A stretch of 15,333 bases of DNA from M3007 sp046316495 (GCA_046316495.1 JBKDAM010000086.1:1-15333), one strand, 5' to 3'; positions 7,533 to 14,170 are shown, numbered from the stretch's first letter. Translations and numbers: made by a program. Notes: generated from the letters alone by a model not told the origin.

Positions 7533-8072
7533 ATGAAAAACATACAAAATTCAACCTCATTTCTTTTGATCCTTTTTTCTGCTCTTTTTTTGGGAGCCTG
7601 TGAAAAACACGACCACACAGCTGCGGAAAATATTACGGCTGTTGAATTACACCTGAAGGGTAATGGAATTGATCAGGTATTTAAATGGGAGGATACGGAT
7701 GGAGACGGAGTTGCCAATCAAATTGACTCCCTGGTGTTGCCGCAAACGACATCGAATATCACTTGCCAAGTGCGTATTTTCGATCGAAGTGAGACCCCCG
7801 AAATCGAGCTGACGGCCGAAATTGTGGCGGAGGGAGTAGACCACCTGCTCACGTACGGGGTGAGTAACACAATCGGTCTGCAAATTTCTGGACTTAACCA
7901 AGATAATAACGGGAACCCGCTGGGAACCGAATCGATCTGGACTACCTTGAATGCAGGTGCTGACGGAACGCTAACGGTTACCATGTACCATGAGCCCACT
8001 GATAAAAACAGCCCAACCAATCCGGGCGGTGAGGTTGATTTTCAGGTGGTGTTTCCGGTGAGAATACAATAA
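7533..8072 (+). CDS. Lipoprotein associated with the TonB receptor
   Basis: 179 residues with a lipoprotein signal: a hydrophobic stretch (residues 10-21) then the lipobox LGAC with Cys23. The residues after the cysteine (EKHDH) are charged and His-containing; acidic or lysine-rich residues there act as a surface-export signal in some Bacteroidota, so it may be displayed outside. Residues 54-65 (DTDGDGVANQID) look like a short calcium-binding loop. The rest appears to be a beta-rich domain with the region GLNQDNNGNPLG and TMYHEPTDKN. I recall similar lipoproteins paired with TonB receptors in other Bacteroidota but cannot name a characterised member. Spacing of 18 bases from the receptor stop indicates one operon. 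The likely role is substrate capture or handing over to the receptor. Confidence 0.8.
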   Translation: MKNIQNSTSFLLILFSALFLGACEKHDHTAAENITAVELHLKGNGIDQVFKWEDTDGDGVANQIDSLVLPQTTSNITCQVRIFDRSETPEIELTAEIVAEGVDHLLTYGVSNTIGLQISGLNQDNNGNPLGTESIWTTLNAGADGTLTVTMYHEPTDKNSPTNPGGEVDFQVVFPVRIQ

Positions 8073-8138
8073 TGTAGCGGGACTACTTTGTTGCTGTCCA
8101 CAGAGCAATTGAAGTACAGGGGTGTTTAAGGAGCTGCC

Positions 8139-8183
8139 AAAAAAAACAGCCGCCAGAGGGTCGAATCTGGCGGCTGTTTTTTT
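8139..8183. terminator. Strong bidirectional terminator
   Basis: A 12-bp perfect stem, ACAGCCGCCAGA (8146-8157) and TCTGGCGGCTGT (8166-8177), has an 8-nt loop, flanked by an A run on the left and a T run on the right. It therefore works for both converging genes: the lipoprotein (+) and the RNA methyltransferase (-), whose stop codon begins immediately past the hairpin. Confidence 0.92.
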
Positions 8184-9381
8184 AAGTTGGCGTATCTGTC
8201 TCGGCCTCAGGATTGGCTTCTTCCTTTTTAGGATATTTGCTTCCAGCGTAAAGATCAAATTTTTGAAAACTACATTCCAAGGAACCGTTGATCAGTTCGA
8301 TGCGTCGGCTCGCCCGTAAACCGAGTCGTTTGAGGGCCTCTTTGTTGGAGGAAATTACCCATGCGGTCCAACCAGGCCAATTCTTCTTAAGGGTATCTCC
8401 GATCCGCTGGTAGAATGCTTCTGCTTCATAGAGCGGAAGGCGTTCATCGTAGGGGGGATTCATAATAAGGGTTCCGGAGCTAGCGGGTGGTTTGAGTACT
8501 TCGAATTCTTGTTTTTCGAAATGGACAATTTTCTCGAGTCCGGCGGCCATGGCATTGATTCGGGCAGCATTCACAGCCCTTGGGTTCATATCGGTTCCCC
8601 AGATGGGGAAAGGGAGACTGGTTAGACGTTGTTCATCTGCCCTGTTTTTTACCTTTTTCCAGCATTCGGCATCGAAATTCTTCCATTTTGTAAAGCCAAA
8701 CGGTGTTTCACGGTAGTACTGTGGAGATTGGTGAAGGGCCATAATGGCTGCTTCAATGGGCAGGGTTCCGCTTCCGCACATGGCATCTGCCAAAGCAGAA
8801 TTTTGGTCCCATCCAGCTAGCAACAGCATGCCAGCAGCCAACACCTCATTCAGTGGGGCTTCAACAGAGTCTCTCCGGTAGCCTCGTTTGTGGAGGGAAT
8901 CTCCGCTGGAATCGAGCAGGAAGTCGCATTGGGTCCCATGAACTCGTACATGGATTCGAAGGGTAGGAGCGGTGGTGTTGACATTGGGTCGGCGATTGTA
9001 CCGTTCTCTAAACTGGTCGACTACAGCGTCTTTAGTGACGAGGGCAGCGTATTGAGAGTGACGGATTACTTGACCGGCGATGGTTGCTTCTACAGCCAAC
9101 GTATCATCCACTTCCATAAGTTGATGCCAGGGGATGGATTGAGCTTGCCGGTACAGGTCGCGCTCATTGAATATTTTTCCTGAATGGAGGTGCACCAGCA
9201 CGCGAAGGGCGGTACGGGCCTCGTAGTTAGCGCGGTAAATCAGTTCGCGGTTGCCCCGGCATTCGACGGCTCGTTTGACGGGGTGTACATCGGTAGCGCC
9301 CAGTGCTTTGAGTTCGTCTGCGAGGACGACTTCCAGTCCTTGGAGGGTTTTTACTACGATTTTGTAAATAGGCTCTTGCAT
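8182..9381 (-). CDS. THUMP-domain class I SAM-dependent RNA methyltransferase (RlmL-like)
   Basis: Predicted to methylate a guanine N2 in RNA, most likely 23S rRNA as in the N-terminal half of E. coli RlmKL (m2G2445). An N-terminal ferredoxin-like/THUMP region spans about residues 5-155. The Rossmann methyltransferase follows, with SAM motif I ADAMCGSGT (198-206), an acidic motif in WGTDMNPRAV (261-270) and the catalytic NPPY (308-311, NPPYDERL) that marks N2/N6 amino-group methylation. At 399 residues it matches stand-alone bacterial homologues that lack the RlmK half. The C-terminal tail (KKEEANPEAETDTPT) is charged and probably disordered. It starts four bases after the stop of the 106-residue membrane protein, so the two are one operon. 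The exact target base is not shown by sequence. Confidence 0.9.
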   Translation of the reverse strand: MQEPIYKIVVKTLQGLEVVLADELKALGATDVHPVKRAVECRGNRELIYRANYEARTALRVLVHLHSGKIFNERDLYRQAQSIPWHQLMEVDDTLAVEATIAGQVIRHSQYAALVTKDAVVDQFRERYNRRPNVNTTAPTLRIHVRVHGTQCDFLLDSSGDSLHKRGYRRDSVEAPLNEVLAAGMLLLAGWDQNSALADAMCGSGTLPIEAAIMALHQSPQYYRETPFGFTKWKNFDAECWKKVKNRADEQRLTSLPFPIWGTDMNPRAVNAARINAMAAGLEKIVHFEKQEFEVLKPPASSGTLIMNPPYDERLPLYEAEAFYQRIGDTLKKNWPGWTAWVISSNKEALKRLGLRASRRIELINGSLECSFQKFDLYAGSKYPKKEEANPEAETDTPT

Positions 9382-9385
9382 GGAA

Positions 9386-9706
9386 TTAGGTGTTGCGGTA
9401 CCACATCAGGACGGCTCCGATGGCAGTGATCAGGACGATCAGCAGGGAAGCCAGTTGTATGGTTCGGCGCATGTGATTTACGAAGTCGAGGATGGCGCTG
9501 CGTTGTTGAGGATATTTGGGCAGTATTTCTTGTTCCAGCTTTTGGCGGTTGAACAAGTGTTCTGCTTTAAACTCGACCTTGTTTTTCACCAGGACGCCGT
9601 ACGTTTTGAGCACTTTTGCTCGGAAATAAAGATTTACAAACAACATTGCCACGAACAGGGCAATGAGGATGGAGATCAATAAAATATACATACCTGCAAA
9701 GGTCAC
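9386..9706 (-). CDS. Small two-helix membrane protein of unknown function
   Basis: 106 residues with a hydrophobic helix at each end (about 6-28 and 84-103) and a charged, probably helical middle (RAKVLKTYGVLVKNKVEF ... KLEQEILPKYPQQRSAIL). This gives a hairpin topology with the middle segment probably cytoplasmic. An alternative start is Met6 (9691). I do not recognise a named family. The stop lies four bases before the RNA methyltransferase start, so the pair is co-transcribed. A shared function is not implied, since small membrane genes often precede unrelated housekeeping genes. It is divergent from the peptide transporter gene, with 87 bases between the two starts. Confidence 0.75.
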   Translation of the reverse strand: MTFAGMYILLISILIALFVAMLFVNLYFRAKVLKTYGVLVKNKVEFKAEHLFNRQKLEQEILPKYPQQRSAILDFVNHMRRTIQLASLLIVLITAIGAVLMWYRNT

Positions 9707-9793
9707 AAAAAAAAGCGTGGAAAGGTGTAAATACCCGTTTATTTTAGTTCTTTTGCGTTTTCATTTTTCTAATAAATCAATTTTATTCTCTGT

Positions 9794-11446
9794 ATGCAAG
9801 CAAACAATACGCAAATTTGGGGGCATCCACGCGGACTTGCCCTGCTCTTTTTCACAGAAATGTGGGAGCGCTTTAGTTATTATGGCATGCGGGCCATTTT
9901 TTCGTTGTACATGATCAATGCCCTGCTTTTTTCAAAGGCAAAGGCATCTGAGATATATGGTAGTTATACAGGTTTGGTGTATTTGACACCCCTGATTGGA
10001 GGCTATGTAGCGGATCGGTACTGGGGCAATCGCAAGTGCATTACCCGTGGAGGTATTTCGATGGCGATTGGTCAGTTTTTGATGTTTGGCAGTGCTTCCA
10101 TGTATGAAAACGTTGGTCTGGCGGTCTCGCTCATGTGGGCGGGCTTGTTTTTCTTAATTTTGGGGAATGGTTTTTTCAAGCCGAACATTTCTTCCATGAT
10201 TGGTCAGATGTATTCGGAGGGCGACAAGCGCCGGGATGCAGCGTACACCATATTTTACATGGGAATTAACCTAGGGGCCTTTTTTGCTCCTTTGGTATGC
10301 GGTTTTTTGGGTGATACGGGTAATCCTGCCGATTTCAAATGGGGCTTTTTCGCTGCTGGAATTGGTATGGTGTTAGGCACTGTGTTGTTTCACACTCAAA
10401 AAGACAAATTTGTGGTGACCCCTGAGGGTGCTCCCATTGGTGCGAAGCCCAACAGCGACGTACAGGCGGATGGTGCCGCCTCTGGTGGATTGGGTACCTC
10501 TCAGCTAATGCTTGGCATTGGCTTGTTGGTGGGAGGATTTCTTCTTTTTTGGAAGGGAATGGGATTTGATGTGATTGGGGCGTCTATTTACTCCGCTACT
10601 ATATCGATGATGGTGATGATTATTACCGATAAATCCTTGACGAAGGTAGAGCGCGACCGTATTTTGGTGCTTTACGTATCGGCCTTCTTTGTAATTTTCT
10701 TTTGGGCAGCCTTTGAGCAAGCGGGTGCTTCTTTGACGTTCTTTGCAGATGAGCAGACCAACCGTACGATTCTGGGAGCCACTATTCCTGCCAGTTACTT
10801 CCAATCAGTGAATGCCGTAGCGGTCGTGTTATTAGCTCCTGTGATTGCGGCTGTTTGGGTCTTTTTGTCACGGAAGAGAGCAGAGCCCAACTCCCTTGTG
10901 AAGCAGGCATTAGGATTGATTATTCTTGCTTTGGGTTATGCTGTAATTGCGATTGGAGTAGATGGATTGGGTTTAGGAATGAAAGTGAGTATGTTCTGGT
11001 TGATCGCTCTGTACGTGATTCACACGGTAGGTGAATTGTGCTTATCGCCCATCGGTTTATCGTTGGTTTCCAAATTATCCCCGATGCGTTTTGTATCCTT
11101 GTTGTTTGGGGTATGGTTTTTGGCCAACTCTGTGGCAAACAAAGCGGCTGGTCAATTGAGTGGTTTGTATCCACCTTCTGGGGCGGAGTACAAAATGGCG
11201 ATGGATAATGGAATTGATGAAGCTACTTACACAGGTTTGCTGGAGGGTACGGTAGTGCCCACTCCTGAGCAAGTAAGCATTGCCAAAGAAAAAAACCTAC
11301 CCATGCAGTATCCAGTATTTATGGGAAGCCCGATTAAGAACCTCTATCAGTTCTTCATGGTCTTTGTCGGGATGTCCGGTATTGCGGGCTTGATTTTGTT
11401 TGGATTATCGTTCCCGCTTCGAAAAATGATGCACGGGGCGGACTAG
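9794..11446 (+). CDS. POT-family proton-dependent oligopeptide transporter
   Basis: Inner-membrane proton symporter for di- and tripeptides (PTR2/POT branch of the major facilitator superfamily). Seen: the ExxER proton-coupling motif in FTEMWERFSYYGMRA (about residues 20-34), GGYVADRYWGNRK in the first cytoplasmic loop, GNGFFKPNISSMIGQMY, and the PTR2 signature region FYMGINLGAFFAPLVCGFLG. The C-terminal half holds FFWAAFEQAGASLTFFADEQT and GELCLSPIGLSLVSKLSP, both typical. The 550-residue length is a little above the common 450-500; the extra part is in the Asn/Gly-rich loop near residues 210-235 and a soluble loop around residues 455-505. It stands alone between divergent and convergent neighbours. 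A near match to the -7 box (TTCTTTTG, 9748-9755) precedes it. Confidence 0.94.
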   Translation: MQANNTQIWGHPRGLALLFFTEMWERFSYYGMRAIFSLYMINALLFSKAKASEIYGSYTGLVYLTPLIGGYVADRYWGNRKCITRGGISMAIGQFLMFGSASMYENVGLAVSLMWAGLFFLILGNGFFKPNISSMIGQMYSEGDKRRDAAYTIFYMGINLGAFFAPLVCGFLGDTGNPADFKWGFFAAGIGMVLGTVLFHTQKDKFVVTPEGAPIGAKPNSDVQADGAASGGLGTSQLMLGIGLLVGGFLLFWKGMGFDVIGASIYSATISMMVMIITDKSLTKVERDRILVLYVSAFFVIFFWAAFEQAGASLTFFADEQTNRTILGATIPASYFQSVNAVAVVLLAPVIAAVWVFLSRKRAEPNSLVKQALGLIILALGYAVIAIGVDGLGLGMKVSMFWLIALYVIHTVGELCLSPIGLSLVSKLSPMRFVSLLFGVWFLANSVANKAAGQLSGLYPPSGAEYKMAMDNGIDEATYTGLLEGTVVPTPEQVSIAKEKNLPMQYPVFMGSPIKNLYQFFMVFVGMSGIAGLILFGLSFPLRKMMHGAD

Positions 11447-11476
11447 TCGTTTGCGGATGAGTCAAACGCACCATAG

Positions 11477-11518
11477 AAAAGGGTGGTTGTCGGCAATAGC
11501 TAGTCAATCACCCTTTTT
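11477..11518. terminator. Bidirectional terminator between the POT transporter and dgkA
   Basis: A 13-bp stem with one G.T pair, 11477-11489 (AAAAGGGTGGTTG) with 11505-11517 (CAATCACCCTTTT), has a 15-nt loop, ends in five T on the plus strand and starts with four A, so it also works on the minus strand. It lies 30 bases after the transporter stop and about 10 bases beyond the dgkA stop. Confidence 0.85.
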
Positions 11519-11528
11519 CGTTCATTTT

Positions 11529-11921
11529 TTAAAAAGCGCATAGGGACCCAATTTTGGGTCCAAGAATTAAAAGACCTATGATGACGGAGCCAATTGAAGC
11601 CAGCAAAACGGCGCCTGCTGCCATGTCCTTCGCTTTTCCGGCTAGTGGGTGGTAATCTGGAGAAACCAGATCGGTGAGGTATTCTAAGGCGGAGTTCATG
11701 GCCTCGAGGGCCATGACGATTAAAATACAGAGCAGGATGACTGCCCATTCCATTGTTTGAAGGGGGAGCAGTGCCGAAACGATCAGAACGAGCACTGCTA
11801 CTCCAGCTTGGATTTGGGCATTGCGGTGGTGAAGCAGGAGATCTTTAATTCCTGTCAGGGCATACTTGATATTTTGAATCAAACGGTTCAAATGAATCGG
11901 GACGTTGTCAAAAATGGTCAA
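11529..11921 (-). CDS. dgkA: DgkA-family lipid kinase (diacylglycerol or undecaprenol kinase)
   Basis: Small integral membrane kinase that phosphorylates diacylglycerol or undecaprenol, recycling lipid carriers for envelope synthesis. The diagnostic segment is ALEAMNSALEYLTDLVSP (residues 71-88) followed by HPLAGKAKDMAAGAVLLA (91-108), with the catalytic and metal-binding glutamates at 73 and 80 and Asp99 in place. Three hydrophobic segments (about 37-53, 57-75, 102-121) fit the trimeric family plan, and 130 residues is normal. Oddly, the N-terminal helix reads HHRNAQIQA where most relatives have a glutamate two residues before the Asn. That glutamate, a metal ligand in the E. coli enzyme, appears to be His32 here. 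The gene overlaps the small membrane-protein gene upstream by 14 bases. Which lipid it uses cannot be told from sequence. Confidence 0.9.
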   Translation of the reverse strand: MTIFDNVPIHLNRLIQNIKYALTGIKDLLLHHRNAQIQAGVAVLVLIVSALLPLQTMEWAVILLCILIVMALEAMNSALEYLTDLVSPDYHPLAGKAKDMAAGAVLLASIGSVIIGLLILGPKIGSLCAF

Positions 11922-12165
11922 AGGGTTGGAGTAGGAGGCAAATCGCCCCGCTGCAGGTAAGGCAGAAAAGCATAAGCATGGGATCCTTTTTCAGTAGAAA
12001 GAAAAGGCCCAACAGGAGGTATCCCAAGGCAATTTTCTGGGCGTTTTGGATGGAGCAAGGTGGTCCCAACCAGCCCAAGGTGGCTGAAATACAAAGAGCC
12101 GCTCCGAAACACAGTGCCAAGATGAAGGCATATCGGAGTGTTTTAATTGTAATAAAAGGTGGCAT
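11908..12165 (-). CDS. Small membrane protein upstream of dgkA, function unknown
   Basis: I place the start at the ATG 12163-12165 (MPPFITIKTLRYAF), giving 85 residues; the frame stays open upstream to 12318 but that stretch is Ser/Gln/Phe-rich and unlike a membrane protein start. Hydrophobic helices are at about residues 10-30, 42-57 and 61-77, with a short KKDP turn between the last two. No family recognised. Its 3' end overlaps dgkA by 14 bases, so the two are likely translated from one message. A minus-strand TATTTTTG (12174-12181) with TTG 19 bases further upstream fits a Bacteroidota promoter only eight bases before this ATG, which supports the short start and implies an almost leaderless transcript. 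Confidence 0.55.
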   Translation of the reverse strand: MPPFITIKTLRYAFILALCFGAALCISATLGWLGPPCSIQNAQKIALGYLLLGLFFLLKKDPMLMLFCLTCSGAICLLLQPFDHF

Positions 12166-12173
12166 CGCGGATA

Positions 12174-12204
12174 CAAAAATACGCCATTTCGGGATAGCGG
12201 CAAG
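12174..12204 (-). promoter_or_regulatory. Candidate promoter for the small membrane protein-dgkA pair
   Basis: Minus-strand TTG (12203-12201), a 19-base spacer and TATTTTTG (12181-12174) match the TTG / TAnnTTTG arrangement. The box ends eight bases before the chosen ATG, so the 5' leader would be about three bases. Confidence 0.4.
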
Positions 12205-12302
12205 TGGAGAAGTTGAAAAAGAGGCGACTTGCGATTGAGATTGGCTGTGTAACATCAAGATTCGATGCGGCCTTTGAGCGTTAAAGAAAAAAAACCGAAC
12301 AC

Positions 12303-12335
12303 TTTGGTGGTAAATCAAAAAAACGCGTAACTTTG
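12303..12335 (+). promoter_or_regulatory. Promoter of the tRNA-Ser gene
   Basis: TTTG (12303-12306), a 21-base spacer and TAACTTTG (12328-12335) form a full Bacteroidota promoter (TTTG at -33, TAnnTTTG at -7). It ends 12 bases before the first base of the tRNA, the expected distance for a short 5' leader. Confidence 0.75.
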
Positions 12336-12347
12336 CGGCCCTTACAA

Positions 12348-12435
12348 GGAGAGATGTCCGAGTGGTTTAAGGAGCACGCCTGGAAAGTGTGTATACGTCA
12401 AAAGCGTATCCGGGGTTCGAATCCCCGTCTCTCCG
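12348..12435 (+). tRNA. tRNA-Ser (anticodon GGA)
   Basis: The 88-base cloverleaf folds by eye. The acceptor is GGAGAGA (12348-12354) with TCTCTCC (12428-12434) and discriminator G; the D arm contains GAGTGGTTTAAGGAGC. The anticodon stem is CACGC/GTGTG around the loop CTGGAAA with anticodon GGA. A long variable arm (ATACG/CGTAT) is typical of class II serine tRNAs, and the T arm is CGGGG-TTCGAAT-CCCCG. CCA is not encoded (CTGA follows). It reads UCC and UCU. A recombinase gene lies just downstream in the same direction, so its 3' end is a likely integration site. Confidence 0.96.
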
Positions 12436-12444
12436 CTGAGTACA

Positions 12445-12604
12445 GTTCGCAACTGTTCTAAAGTGTGTAAGTCCTTGATTTACACACTTTTTTTATTCTT
12501 TGAAATTTCGCAAATGTTCGCTTTTGACCGCCAACTGGGTTTCCTTCTGGTGACCCCTTTTCAAAAATCAAAAAGGGGTAACAAGTGCGCGAACACTTGC
12601 GAAC
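12445..12604. repeat. GCGAAC-type motif copies left of the integrase gene
   Basis: TTGCGAAC occurs at 12445-12452 (minus strand) and 12597-12604 (plus). The 13-mer GCGAACAYTTGCG occurs at 12509-12521 (minus) and 12589-12601 (plus), differing at one base. A separate 9-bp stem ACCCCTTTT/AAAAGGGGT (12553-12579) lies between them. Together they fill the 270-base gap between the tRNA and the recombinase gene. Candidate recombinase-binding sites. Confidence 0.5.
12460..12495 (+). terminator. Terminator downstream of tRNA-Ser
   Basis: The perfect 10-bp stem AAGTGTGTAA (12461-12470) / TTACACACTT (12480-12489), extendable by one A-T pair, has a 9-nt loop and runs into seven T. It lies 25 bases after the tRNA end. 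A smaller hairpin, ACAGTT-CGC-AACTGT (12442-12456), sits between the two. Confidence 0.85.
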
Positions 12605-12634
12605 ATAATAGAACTGAGAATCAAAGAAGTAACC

Positions 12635-12665
12635 TTGTTTTAGCCAAAGAGGTGAAGTAAATTTG
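12635..12665 (+). promoter_or_regulatory. Promoter of the integrase gene
   Basis: TTG (12635-12637), a 20-base spacer and TAAATTTG (12658-12665) fit the Bacteroidota consensus. The box ends 39 bases before the ATG at 12705, which supports that ATG as the original start of the recombinase gene. Confidence 0.6.
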
Positions 12666-12704
12666 CAATCAAAATGGGGGGCTCAATTATTCTAATTGCG
12701 CCTT

Positions 12705-13943
12705 ATGCCGTCAAAAACAACATTTAGTCTGGTTTTCTACATCAACCGGTCTAAAGAAAAGAAAAACGGGGAATGCCCCGAGATGCTTCGCATCAACATT
12801 AACGGGGATAAAGTATCCCTCAGATTGAAACGCTTCATCGACCCCGATCGCTGGGATGCTGCCCGGTATTAAATGAAGGGAAGAACATAAGAAGCCAGGA
12901 TTTTCAATGATTACATTGATGCCGTCAAAGTCCGTGCTCACAAAAAGCACAATGAGCTCCTTTCCGTCAAAGAGGAAGTGCTGGCATCTGATCTTCGGGA
13001 TGCTATCCTAGGAACCAACACGGCCAAAACCAGGTTGCTCATCGAGAGCTGGGAAGAACATGTGGAGAGCTTGAAAAAGCTCATCGGTAAAGAAACTACC
13101 TATGCCACCTACCAGAAGTACAACACCGCAAAAAACCACATGCGGAATTTCCTTTTGAAGTATTACAAGACGGACGATGTTTCGCTGAAGGCGATTGACC
13201 ACTACATGATCACACAGTATTCCATGTACCTGAAAACAGAAATGGGATGCAACTACAACACCGCAACCAAGTTTTTACAGAACTTAAAACGGATTACCTG
13301 CCTGGCTATCCGTCATGGCTGGTTGCTAAAGGATCCCTTTGCCGGCATCAGCCTTAGCATGAAAGAGGTTGATCGACCTTACCTCACCGAAGCTGAGTTG
13401 AAAAGGCTCATGGAATTCAACTCCCCTTTTGACCGCCTCAACCGGGTGCGTGATTTCTTTGTATTCTCTTGTTTTACAGGGCTTGCTTACATCGATGTAA
13501 AAAAGCTCAAGCGAAGCGAGATTGAACACAATGAAGGTGGCTATTGGATTCGCACACGCAGGCAAAAGACCGGAGGCCGAGCTAATATCCCTTTGCTGAA
13601 TATCCCCATGGAGATCATTCGCAAGTATTGTATCCTAGAAGCCTTGGAACCGGAGGACACAGTAATACCCATGCTCAGCAATCAGAAAATCAATGCCTAC
13701 CTGAAAGAGCTGGCTGACCTATGCGGAATTGGGAAGTCATTGTCCTTCCATGTGGCTCGACACACCTTCGCCACCACAGTAACGATGATGAATGGCGTCC
13801 CCATTGAGACAGTGAGCAAAATGCTTGGCCACAAAAACATTAACAGCACACAGCACTACGCCCGAATTGTTGATCAAAAGGTCGGTGAGGACATGGAGCT
13901 TCTCTCTCGAAAATTAGGAACACGATTAACACTAGCTAACTAA
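12705..13943 (+). pseudogene. Tyrosine recombinase (tRNA-type integrase) with two in-frame TAA codons
   Basis: The reading frame from ATG 12705 to TAA 13943 would give about 412 residues, the usual size. It is interrupted by TAA at 12870-12872 and 12888-12890, with frame kept throughout. Before the first stop, 55 codons encode an Arm5-type DNA-binding domain (SLVFYINRSKEKKNGECPEM ... FIDPDRWDAARY). After the stops the sequence continues as the helical core-binding domain and the catalytic domain: Lys in RRQKTGG, HVAR, LGH and nucleophile Tyr in TQHYARI (13857-13859). The first catalytic Arg is replaced in FTGLAYIDV, as in CTnDOT-type Bacteroidota integrases, so that is not decay. Restart at GTG 12978 would give a 321-residue protein without the arm-binding domain, probably inactive for integration. 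It lies 270 bases after tRNA-Ser in the same direction. Confidence 0.88.
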
Positions 13944-13948
13944 AACGA

Positions 13949-13974
13949 AGCCCTGGGAACACCGGGGCTTTTTT
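13949..13974 (+). terminator. Terminator of the integrase gene
   Basis: The 8-bp stem AGCCCTGG (13949-13956) / CCGGGGCT (13962-13969), with one T.G pair, loop GAACA and a run of six T, begins five bases after the recombinase stop. Confidence 0.85.
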
Positions 13975-14042
13975 GTGAACACTTACGAACGAAAACGGAA
14001 TGGAAAAAGAATTTATCATACGATCTTATGGGTATTGCGAAC
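13975..14042 (+). repeat. GCGAAC-type motif copies right of the integrase gene
   Basis: GTGAACACTTACGAAC (13975-13990) matches GCGAACACTTGCGAAC (12589-12604) at 14 of 16 positions in the same orientation. An exact TTGCGAAC recurs at 14035-14042, inside the DUF4248-like remnant. The recombinase gene is therefore bracketed by direct copies about 1.39 kb apart. Confidence 0.45.
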
Positions 14043-14140
14043 TTGCTTTACTCTACTTCCCAAATAGTAATAAAAAAAGCGCTAGTACCCAATTAGGTCG
14101 TTGTGTAAGCTCCCCCAAAAATAGCACGTTTTTAAAGTAG
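14000..14140 (+). pseudogene. DUF4248-like gene truncated by IS insertion
   Basis: ATG 14000 opens a 46-codon frame ending at TAG 14138. The first 34 residues, MEKEFIIRSYGYCELALLYF and on to TQLGR, match by memory the N-terminal pattern of DUF4248 (a short family starting with acidic/Lys residues, then IRSYG, ELA.LY and a later L.RWI). Such proteins are usually near 70-80 residues and are common on Bacteroidota integrative elements and prophages, with no established function. After the Arg codon (14099-14101), where a Trp is expected, the sequence enters the IS left end and the remaining 12 codons are IS-derived. The gene start is 56 bases after the integrase stop, in the same direction. Confidence 0.6.
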
Positions 14141-14170
14141 AAAAAAGAATAACTTTACAACGTAAAAAAG

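Noticed and set aside
9663..9914. Plus-strand frame overlapping the POT transporter start
   Set aside because: It is a shadow frame of the transporter and of the minus-strand membrane protein gene; no family features.
12166..12318. Upstream extension of the small membrane protein before dgkA
   Set aside because: It is Ser/Gln/Phe-rich low-complexity sequence with no membrane character, and a promoter-like element lies inside it.
13459..13500. Loss of the first catalytic arginine in the recombinase (FTGLAYIDV) as a sign of decay
   Set aside because: CTnDOT-type Bacteroidota integrases are known to lack this arginine, so it is a family trait.
12978..13943. Integrase as an intact 321-residue gene starting at GTG 12978
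   Set aside because: The same frame upstream encodes a recognisable Arm5 domain from ATG 12705 with a good promoter, so the shorter version is a remnant, not the native gene.
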